The translations under genes were made by a program, and so were the position numbers. Source: Kingdonia uniflora (lineage: Eukaryota > Streptophyta > Magnoliopsida > Ranunculales > Circaeasteraceae). Taken from it: DNA of 64,000 nucleotides. Below the pieces are notes generated by a model. That model made no database searches, was not told the origin of the DNA, and saw only the letters and a list, made by a program, of their open reading frames with translations. This document shows, in pieces, positions 10,401 to 22,400 of the stretch (position 1 is its first letter; the number at the start of each line of letters is the position of its first letter). The stretch is taken from NCBI GenBank assembly GCA_014058105.1, contig JACGCM010002285.1:1178001-1242000 (forward strand), written 5' to 3'.

Positions 10401-13400
10401 AGATCTTGAACTTTAGAAAGAGCTTCTTTAGTTCTAGCTTCTGCCCTCTTTTTTCCTTCTACGGCTTTGCTACTCAGCCTATTATTTCTCAACTTTTCTA
10501 GCTCAGCTTTGTTTTTTTCCTCCTCTTCTAAGGCAGATTTAACAGCTCTACAATCTGCGACTGTGTACCCTATTATACTGCAGTGAGAGCATAATTTAGG
10601 GTACTCCACAATAAGAAATTCTTGCCATATTATTTCTCCATCATCATCTATGTGAACCCCCTTTGGGATAGGCTTAGAGAAGTCTTCCTCAATCAGCATG
10701 CTTGCATAGAAGCCATTGTCCCTCTGCCTAGTTGAGTGATCAACTCTTATAGGGGTGCCTAATGCCTTGCCTAAGGCCATTAGGTTGTCAATAGACCAAT
10801 ACTCCATGGGTAAGCCTGGGAATCTAACCCACACCACTACATGAGTATTTTTTTTGATTCTCAGGTTTAAACCTTCTAGACCATGGCAACAACCTCATAG
10901 GTTGTCTTCCATTTGAGTATGGCTTGTGATCTAATCTGTTGAAGATTTATCTCTAGAGGAGGGTGCCAATTAAGCTGAATTTGTAGTTCTCAAGTTGTTC
11001 ATCCACCCCAGATTTAGATAACAACACCACTGCCTTATCTCCACGAATTATAGGAGAAGGAATCTCCTTTACAGGCATAGCTTTAGCCAAAGAACCCCTT
11101 AACTTGTCTGCATAAGATACAGTTGCAGCCCCTTGTTTCTCTGCACCCACCTTCTCTTTCTCACCATGATTTGCTTCATTGTTTTTACCAGCTAGGGAAT
11201 TCGCTAGATCTGACATCTTCTTAACCACCTCTGGACTGCTAGCATCATGCTCCATGTTTTTTAGGGTTTCCCCCTCCTTGACAGCATTAGGGTTTTCTGC
11301 CTGATCAGTGTTGTTTAGGGTTTCCCCATCTTTAACTGCATTAGAATTTCCATCAGTGGATTTGTTGTTGCTAGGGTTAGCATCCTTACTCGAACATGAC
11401 TTACTGTAGTCTTTTAATGGTAATCTAGTTTTTGAAACTACTGAATCTAGTTTTTGTTTTTTCTTTGGTAATCTGAAAGTACATCTTGTTCCTCCATCTC
11501 GATATTTAGCAAATTTAAATGGATCAAATCGTATCTCCTTCTATTGTACTGTGTTGGATGTAGACCACCCTTTCAAGTATTATAAATTTATAGATAATCC
11601 ACCATTTGCAAAATTATTGTTTCTCTACAAATACTAAATTACATTTCCTTTTCGTTCTTATGGGATGATATAATGATGTCAAACTGTTAATCAGTTGACA
11701 TTATCTATACAAAAGTATCTGCAGGGCTTTAATTAGCATGGTTTCAGAAACTTCATAATTTTTCTGAGGGCTTGAACTTTTGAAACTGTTATTGGGCTTC
11801 AAACTTTATTTTCCGTTTACATATACTATTTTTTGTCTTACATTATTTTTGTTTCTTTTAGGACGAGAATTTGCTGTCAGAAGATGACGAATCAGGAGAT
11901 GAGGGAAGGCATGCAAGGATGCTTCAGGGGATCACCAAAATGCCTGCTGTGTATTTTGAAGGTTAAGAAATTTCTCAGAGTTTTACTTTCCATGTTAGAT
12001 AAATGGGTTGATTAAAATAATTTAAAAATTATAATTATCAGGTAAGAAGATCAAAACAAATTTATCGGAGTCATACCCAAAATCTGAGATCAATCCCAGT
12101 CAGAGTGCACTAGATGGTGGTGGGCGTATCACTATGAGTGACCTTTTGGAACCTCTTCAAGGGATGCCCCATTTCCACAGCCTTAGGAAGGATTTGAAAA
12201 ATGTCGACAAAAATTCAAATTTTATTCAAGCACCCCTTCCAAAAGGGCTTCAGGATAAGGCGGAGAGAATAGTTGCATATAAACAAACGAAGAAGGACAT
12301 TACAAGGTGGGAACCAATAGTTAAAAGGAACAGAGAGGCGCCGACTCTTTTCTTCGACAAAGCTGCAGATGTGGGATCTGGCACTGTAGGCGCCTTAGCA
12401 TCGCGATTTGAAGCTAGAACGGATTTTGAAAAGAAAATGGCTTTACATGTTTGTAATTCAGAGATTGTAGATGCACACAATAATGATGGTGCAAGGTTGC
12501 TTGAACTAAACAAGGTACTTTCTGCATTTTTATTCGTTTTGTTGGAGCATATCCGTTGGCAATCTGCCGAAAGATGTAATAAAGGCTCAACTATCTGAAA
12601 TACATCTTGAGTTGCTCCATTGATGAAGTTGTAATAAACAGTAAACATAGCCTTTTTTTATGGGTCCAATGCAATGGGCATCCTACCTTTTGCAATGGGA
12701 AAGTGATAGACCATAGACGGTAAAAAAGTGCCGTCTATCGGGATTTGAAGTGATCACCATTGTAATTGGCGTCCCAGTGTGTTGGCCAATCATTTAGGTG
12801 TCCAAACATTTTACAAATCAGGATGGAACTCTTGGTATTTTTTTTATCATTCCATGTTAAGAATGTGAGATTAACACTCCTGGTTCAAGAAATAAAATTG
12901 CTTTTATTTTTGAGCATTTAGATGACTTTTGCTAACATAGAGCACAGGATTTATTGTTTATATGTGCAACTATTGGTCACAGTTGGAGATGATGTGACAC
13001 ATAGTGTAGCATGTTATCTACTGTATGAACTCGAGCAAATGTCCTGTGCTTATCTCCTTCTCATTGAAAACTTGTAGCTTTGTTTCAACAAATCTCAAGA
13101 CTGTTTATACTTTTTGACACTTGAGCATAAGTTGCTTCAAGTTAAAAATAGATGGTAATTTTGCACTATCTTTGTTTTCACTGTTACAAATACTTGTTAG
13201 ATATCAGTTCAAGATGTGAAGGACCGGCAGAATCATCTTGCTAAGATGCGCAGCCTTCTTTTCCGACATGAATTGAAGGCCAAACACATTAAGAAGATCA
13301 AGTCAAAGACATACCACAACTTGTTGAAAAAAGATAGATCGAAGGTAACATCAGCTGAAATGCAACTGGATCCTGAAGCTGCTAAAGAACATGCAATGAA

Positions 13401-16400
13401 GCAGGAGTATAAGCGAGCTGAGGTATTGGGCCATTTATCTATTGAGTTTGCAATGCATGGTATCTATACAGTTTTGTTGTGCTATATGTAAAATCCCATC
13501 TGAAAAAATAACCCTAAATGGCCAGGGAAGAACCTATCCTAATTCAGTTTGTTATGAAATACACGGATCCTCATCTGTTCTGGCTGATCCTTATTTCATT
13601 TAATTAATAGCCAGTTTCATAAATTACTAGAAAGATGTTTCTGACTAGAAAGTATTACAACAGACTACTGTCCTCAAAGCCAAACTAACTCTGATGAAAA
13701 ACACTAAGGATTCAATAACACATTGGATTAAACAATAATTGTGATCTAAACCCTATAAAGGATTATATTAGTATGATTATCGGTTTTATTTGTCCATTGC
13801 TAGCCTTACATGTATCTCTCACAACATCTGCCATCTAGTTTTCAGTTTACAGTATTTTTTGGTGGAACACAGTATTATTAACCTTTTGCATTTTTCTCTG
13901 CAAATAACTTCAGGAACGCATGACATTGAAGCATAAAAACAACTCCAAATGGGCAAAGCGAATTTTAGAGCGTGGTCTGAGTGTCCAAGATGATGGAACT
14001 CGAGCTTCTATATCCCAACAACTTCACCAACATACCCTTTTAACTAGAAAAATGAATTCTATGAAAGATACTAGTAGCAGTGATGATAGTAGTGAAGAGG
14101 ATGATGATGATGATTTATCTGCTGAATCGGACGAGGATGGGGGTTCGAAGTTATTAACAAAAGCAAAAGAGAAGACACTCAAAGTTATTGAAGAGGAGGA
14201 TGAAATTCCAAGATCAGGAGTGTTTTCCTTGCCATTCATGGTACACTTCTACAACTTTTTGTTAGATCATGATTATCAGCCAATGATATTAATACTGATT
14301 TCTAGCCGTTATGTGGAATTATTTTGAAAGATCATAAATATCATAACTGTCGAATGATATATCTTAGATTCATAATATATCATCTTAAATATTTATAACA
14401 GTGTACCTGATATATAGGTCGGCTACATGTATTAATATAGTTTATTTTTCTTATATTTTTATACAAATTCATTAAAGTAACAAAATAGATTATCTGATGT
14501 AATTATGCATGCACGTAATTGCTACTTTAACAGATATATCTTATATTATAGAGGCATAGTAGTAGTTTGATTCTTTCTTCTTTTAAATATATCCAACCAG
14601 GACATCCACTTATATCGTATTCGCTAGCCAAATTTTAGTTACAATAAATTTCCTATAAGTTCATATTTTTCTGTATAGAAATAGAGTACTGTCGTGATGT
14701 AAATAATAGGCGGAAACAACTATTATAGTCACATTAACAACTTTAATTTTCTGAAATCATTCCAACAAAATATTTTTAATGGGGGCTACATGGCTTAATT
14801 TAAATTAAAATCCTACTTGGACTCTATTTCCTAGTTGAAGACATTGCCTAGATTCTCTCTTGCTCATTTAGGGAATTCTGGAAAAGATCACAACCAATAA
14901 ACAATTAAAATAAAAGGGTGTGTGTGGTGGTGGTGGGGGGGGGGGGGGGGGGGGGGGGGTGTTGGGGCATCATCACTTGAAAGTAAGTGAGAGGGCTAAC
15001 ATTAAGATAGAGAGGGTGCATTGTGATACCTGTGCTGCGTTTACATGTCCTGGTAGGTTACTAATATGGGTATCAAAGAACCTTCTTTTCTTTGCAGTTA
15101 CTGGAACAGTTGTTGTCGTCGTGACTTTTGGGGGTATGGCGTTATCAAATTCTAGATCCACAAGGTCTTCGATGTAGCGACAATAGTTTCACGGAACTGA
15201 GTAGTATTTTGCTTGACAAAAGAGCCCGAGTTGCTTTTTGTTGACAGAGCACTTATGGACTTTGTGATTAGGATCATCACACTTGAAACACGTAAACCCT
15301 TAACGTCGTAACGTTATTGTCGCTGATATGGTGTCTTCACTAATTCTTTAGCCTTGAAAGCATACTTAATGGCATAAGAGTTATCATAAACATCTTTGAA
15401 TACGAGCTCCTTTTGGATCACTGCACTTAGGGCATTCATATATGTCCCCACTTTATTGTCTAGAGTTGGACTTGGTAGTAAGCAAGGGAACTGTGTAATT
15501 AGAGCATCTCCTAAAGTACCTCACTCACTTGGTTTTTGAGGTGCCGCATAGGATTTTTGCCATCCAACAGTACCTCACTCATTTGGTTTTCATCCTCAAC
15601 TAGCAACTAGCAAGGTTGAGCCTTGCCTTTTGAGGTTGAAAAACAACAAACCACAAAGCAACACGTGGACAAATTCATCTAACTTTAATATATTTTATAA
15701 TCTTGTAGGTCCTTTTCCTCTTTAATACGTTTACTTTTTGAAAAACCAACTGAGGTACTGTTGGATGAAATTGGACTTCACTTAGTTTTTGTTTTTTTTC
15801 CTACTAAGTGAGTGTGGTACTTTAGGAGATGCTCTTAGTCACAGTTTGTCATCGTTGCTTCAAATTCTGCAACCTCAAAAACAATTTACGCTCATACGCA
15901 AGTGGAGTAAATTCCTTTGTCATTTCCGTGAATTATCAAAACCCAACTAGAGATTCTTTGGTGGAACTTTAAATTGTCCCCTCATATTAGTGCAAATCCC
16001 GTTGTAGGCTCTTGCTCTACTCTTTTTCGGTTCTCTATGTTTTTATAATCAAATCTTTCTGATTCTTGTTCTTGTAATAGATAAAAGCGTCGTATTGGAG
16101 GAGCTTTTTATTAAACTTGGATTCCTCGATGTTATTATCGTGATAATGATTTTCTCGAGGATGTGTAAGAAACGATTCATGTCGATTTTGTTGACTTGGG
16201 GGTTTCTTGAATTCAGTTGCTTCCGTGGCAAAGACAAAAAGCTAAGGTTATTGTCTGACTGTTGCTAAAATTGTAGGTACTTTCTCCCTGATTTCAATGA
16301 CACACAGGGGTGTTGAGGCATTGTTTCCTCGATTTTGACAGAAGTCGATTACTATAACTTTTTTGCACTACCTGTTCATGAAGACAATGCATCGTCTTTC

Positions 16401-19400
16401 TATCCTGATGGCGTAGAGGCGTTGTGATTTCATGGATGCCGTCTCGACGATGCCTTTGACAACCACATTAATTGTCGGGGATTTCTTTCGTTGAATGTAC
16501 TTCCTATGGCATTGACATGACTTGGGAAAAGGAGAGTACCTATATCTTTGAAGGAGGTTTGTTACCCATAGAAGAGGGGATGACTTGGGCTGAGAAGTTC
16601 TAAAAGTCGAAAGATGGGTACTATTATGAGGCAGCATTTAAGATAGCCTCCAAGCAGCTTACTATATCGGGCAGATGGATGGAAGCCAAAAACCTTTGAG
16701 AAGATTAAGTTTGCCTCGTGACTATTTTTAGTCATGGTGGATTATCATTGAATTGAAAGATGAAGCATACAAGTGTTCTCTGCATCTAATTGGCAATGGA
16801 GAAAATACTAGATTTTGGAGAGATCCAAAGCACCAATTACACATTCTCAGAGATGGATTCAAACAGGATCTCAAATACAACTCTTACATTCATCTTGATG
16901 TTATAGTGATTGTCAATGGGCAGTAGGCAATACCAGTTACCACACCATTTCACGTTTATTGGAGACAGACGTATATCTTGCCTTTGATTGCTAGTATTTC
17001 GGGTGAAAGAAACAAAGTAGTGTGAGTGAAAGAAGCTAAGTGGTGTGTACTCATTCCTCCCAGGGGAACTTCACATTAGCTGTGTGGTTGAAAATTTAAG
17101 AGCGACAAGGCTTCAACACAAATTATTCTTTATATGTTGGTCTCCTCAGTGAGAGGGAGGGAGATGTGTCATCCGTAGATCTATATGTGGATTGATATGA
17201 AAGAAATAATTTTGTCGGTTCTATATTGGGGACCAAATTCGTAGAGTCAGATTTGGTTGCTTTTCTCTTATTTTGAATTAGGGGTTGAGCTTCTTTAATA
17301 AATTAACGAGTCGGAGTTTTTAAATCTAAAATTTTTGTTTTAGAGTTTTAGTTGCTTGCATCGAGCTCTGACAATGGGGTTAACAACAAGGTAGTTCCTG
17401 GTTTCCAAGTTGTTTAGGGACTTTATAGGGAGCGAATATTTGTTGGGAAGTAGTTTGCCAAGTAAAATTTTGTAATCGTGGTCTCAAGTAGAGCTGATTG
17501 GGTATGTAACCTCTTGGTGCATTGCCATGGTGGAAGTGTTGCCATTGATTCTCAACTCTTGATGTCCTACTTTTGAGACGTGTGTGAGCCTCTACGGATC
17601 TGCTACTACTTGATTGCCCAGGCCGTGGAGAAGATTATTTCATTTCTTAATTTTTTTTATATTCTTGTTCTTAAAGAAGCTAACAAATATGTTGATTTCC
17701 TCACTTCCTTTTCTTACGTAACAGGTGAAAGTGTTTTAGCAACTAGGGAAAAGACTTACTTGAGGATTAACTTTTGTCTATCGTTATTTATTCATTCTGG
17801 TCTATGGGGTCCCTGCCTTAACCTGTTTGGCTAAAGAGAAAACAAAGACCCTCTCTTTTCGTTGCTTGTTCGTGGTAAGTTGAGATAACATAATTATCTC
17901 AATTATATTGGTTTCAAATCGATTAACTGAAAGGCTCAACGCGGGAGGTTGTTGTCTAATTTTCTTCTTGATTTCCATTTAATCAAGATCGAATCTTTGC
18001 TCTGATATCAGTTATTGTAAATAGGGAAGCAACTAAATTCAAATCAAAGAATGTAATTTCACGAGTTCTCTTAAAATCTCTCAAACAAGTTTTTTCCATG
18101 GAGACTACATGTGCTTCTTTAAACTAAAATTGTAGAGGACTTCTAATTCTGGATATACTATGTTTCCTAGTTGGAGTGGTCACTTAGATTCTCGCTTGTT
18201 CTCTTACTAAAATAAAGCAAACGTTAAAACTCGAAAAAAATAGCTCGAGAGCTGAAGCAATAGCGAAGGGCATAGGTTGATAACCCCTCTTAATTTTTAT
18301 TTATTATCTTTTTATTTTGTCAACTTATTATAAGACCGGTAGACCACAAAGTACTTTTCTATAATACATTTGACTAATGCATCTATTTGTTCTATAACCC
18401 TTTTGATGATTTTAGGATTTGGTGACTGGTGAGCCTAACTGGTTATAATGACAATCCTTCACTTAATTTGCTATGTTAGTAATCCCTCTTAATACTACAG
18501 GGTAACCCCCAAAATATTAACTTAGACGGAGTGTAGTGCCTATATGTTCTATATATCTACGTATCTGTTGATGTCTTAACCATGATTAGACCTATTTTCC
18601 TCTACTTTTTTAGGAGACAACTCATGTTTGTTTATTTGCAGTGGGGGGCCAACCCTGGCATTGCTCTTTGTTATACTTATCTTATCTTGTCTACGTCTTT
18701 CAGTTATTTATCTCTGTTATTCTTAATGTACTTAAAAATTGTTTTATGTCTTTTATCGCTTCTACACAGGAACGTGGATTGGAAAAGAGGAAAGAAGAAG
18801 CTTACAAAGAAGCCAAACTAGCTCTTGAAGAGTATGAGTTGTCACTAAACCTGTTAGAGAGTACAGAGGGGACAGGAAGTCCAAAAGTCAGTCTATCAAG
18901 CGGTAGACGGGTGTTTGGGGCAGTTGATAAACAAACAGAAGAATCAAATAATAGGACCAATTCGAACAAAGTTACTATGGATAGTGATAGTGAAAACGAC
19001 TTTGTGATTGAGAATAATGATAATCTTGAATGTGTCAATGCCAGGGAAGTGCAGAAAAGTGTTAACTTTGATACTGGTGTACTCCGGAAAGAGTTGGGCC
19101 ATGAACCCGTTTTTGAGGTATTAAAACCTAAATCTCTTTATGGCTAATTTGCTCTTCCTTCAGATCGAGTTCTTATTCTTTTTGTGGATCACAGAGTATC
19201 GACGATATTGTTAGAGACTCTGCTCCCAAAACAACATACGAGGTTGCTATTTTTGCATCAGACTCCTCCAGAAAGGTTATTTTTGTCTCAGTTACTTTCT
19301 TAAGAGTGGATACTGTTAGTAAATGAAAAATGAATATTATAAATTTAAGTCCTTTTTCTAATTTGTTATCTTTACTTTTTGCTTATTAAAAAGTTAGTAA

Positions 19401-22400
19401 ACATTATTTGCAGTTAAAAGGTGAAAATATTATTGATGATAATACCGTGAAGTCCTCCAGAGTTCTAGAGACATTTCTACCCCAGGAACACAAGGTCTAT
19501 CTTTCCCCTCTGGTTAATTTATTTTCTTGCTTGTGATTGACTGTCCGTACTTAGGAATATGTATGTATCCCAGGAGACTGAAAATTAGTCTTTATGTTAT
19601 TTGTTATATTCTTTAAGAAATATACTAATAAAACCCATGTTACGTATTTTAAGGACGAATGATAAAGGCGAATCACGAGACTCGTTTTCCGTGTCTATAG
19701 TGACGTTAAATTACTTTGTCTTCAACTGTTTGCTTTACCTTTTCTTGTTTTGATTCTTTGAAGGAACAAGATGAATATACTGATACAGAGAGTGTTGATG
19801 AAATGGTTGATGGCACTTTGTCGTCTGGTGCCAATCAAGTTTACGAACTCCCATCTCAAGCTGATCTTATACGTCGTGCTTTTGCTGGTGATGACGTGGA
19901 GGACGAGTTTGTGAAGGATAAAATGGAAACGTTAAACGAGGAGAATCCGGAGCCTGAAAAGCCGGCAGTGCTTCCAGGCTGGGGTGACTGGACTGGCATC
20001 CAGCAAAAGAGAGGTCTGCCTTCTTGGATGGTGGAAAAGCATGAAAATGCGACTAAGAAGAGAGAAGAGGACATTAAGAGGAGGAAGGATGCAAATCTTG
20101 AGCACGTGATTATCACTGAGACAATCGGCAAAAAAGTAAGTGTTGACGATTTTTGACTCTGCACTACAGCCTTGAAATTTACATTTTTCTGTCTCAAAAG
20201 ATTCAAGTAAGGATTTTGAGTTATTACCTATTAGTACCTAGTAAGCCATGGGCCATATTATTTGCGTTTTATCTTAAAGAGTTTATTGGTGGTTAGAAAA
20301 CATACAAGCATAAAACTTATTCAAGGACGACGATCCAGCCCTATATTGGGGTCCACTAACGTTCATATTGGGGGACAACATGGGTATATTGGTGGTTACT
20401 GACGATCATTCTATGGGCATGTTGGGGGTCACGGTCGGCCACCCTAGCCTCATATTGGGGGTCACAGACGGCCATAATGGGTGTCACTAACAGCCGTGGT
20501 GGGGAGGAGTCACTAAAAATTATCGAAACAGCATTCAAGAGGGCATTCTGGGATGGAAGTCACTGCACGACAAATGCAAAAAAGGGAAGAACCAAAGTTG
20601 TCGCACTTAAATCTTTTATATATCGTATTTTTTGTTGTGGGAAAAATCAAGAAAGTAGTAATGTTAAAAAACTCTACTTAGATTTGCAAAGAATCAAACC
20701 ACAGCAAGAAGATGGTAAATAAAATTAGAAACTCACCAATAAAAAACGTACTATTAGTAAAGAGGCAAATTTAAGTCAACTTGTTAGAATGAACAAATGT
20801 GTGCTACCATAAAGGTAGACTCTAGGTAGTGGTCCACTAGATTTGGAAGATCAAATATTCATCCTAAATTAAAATATTTTGAGATGTTCTTGTTATTGTT
20901 TCTATGATTTAATAAGCAGGAAAATTCCGTCTGCTAGCCACCGTGCAAATATCATGATATGTTCTTGAGATAATAATAGATCATTGGTTGCTATACAACA
21001 TTGACTCTTTATTGTACACTGAAGATGTAAAATTTCTCCATGAACATCAAATATATAATGAGTTATACATATACTCATGACCAAATGGACAGTACTTTCA
21101 TGAAATATATTTAAATACCGGGAGCGGATCCATGGACATTCAGTTTTGATACTAATCCAGACACTCAAAAGTTTCAACCCATTTAATATGATTGAAGGAA
21201 GTTTTTCCTTATGGGTTATTCCGACTTCCAACATCATAAAGTAAAACTCTAAAACTAAGATAAAATAAACTACTAAAAGCGGGTACAATATGTTGTACTT
21301 CAAATATATTTTTAATGTTGAAATTATTTTTTCAGGATGATCTTTATGGTAAGGAGCTTATGATCTCTTAAATCATTTTTTTATGGTTAAAATCTATCAG
21401 TGTCTAGAGAAGTGGCCCAAAATTGAGTCTCCACGGATCCATTCCCTTAAATTCCATTTCTTTAGTTTACTAAGAAGCTACTGATGCACTATAGTGCTAT
21501 GCTATTTATGCACTCTAGTGCTAGGGATAATAACTTTATTTAAAAATCAAGTATGATGTCTCGTTCAGGTCCAGCAACCCTAGTCTTAAACAGTGGACAC
21601 AGAAAAAACCTTTCTCCCATTAAAGCAACTGTTTAGTCATAATCAGTTGTTTTCGCCATATGCCTACAACCTTTTTATAGCACAAAGGTCTTTGGGAAAC
21701 AATAAACTAATCCTAATAAAAATACGAAACGAATTATATTCAGAATTACAAATTATTTTAAATATGTTCACAAGGTTTTATCATGAAAAATAGCCTTTAA
21801 AAATAATCCTATAAGCCAAGAAACATGGCACTTATCTGAGCTCAAGTTTTGGGGGTTTTGAAATCTTAAATTAAGCCACTCCTTTGAAGTTCGTGGAAAA
21901 ACTTGACCACGAAGTAGCGGCTCCATGTGGCATCTCCATCAAGTTTCCAGCTTTCAAAAGGACGCCCACAGTTCTTCCATGAGTATTAGTAGAGGAAGGT
22001 ACAATTTTTTTTCTTTTGAAATACATAGTTTACAATTTATCTTATAAACCATAACCATATTCCCCGTTACGCTACCTCCACATCAACTTTGAACCCCTGA
22101 CCTTGGGGAAAATAATAGGAAGGTACTACTTTGATATATTTTTTTATGTTTAAAAAGCTCTAAGTATTACGATGTCCATCAGTGTTACATTTTGGTCAAA
22201 TTGCGCCAACATCCATATTTATTCCGTAACGGCAATCTCTACCTGAATAATCTCTATTTCCAATTGTTAAGTAACAAACATTGTTGTGTAGCCGTAGTCG
22301 TTGTTGAGCCATGCATTCAAGTAAAGTAAGTGATGTGATACACCATCTCTCCTATTTAGCGTCTAATTCACCCCCTTCTATTTTCCCTCTCTTTCTTTGT

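Noticed and set aside
17580..17834. 84-codon + strand frame in UTP14 intron 5.
   Set aside because: No recognisable motif, single frame in a decayed retroelement interior.
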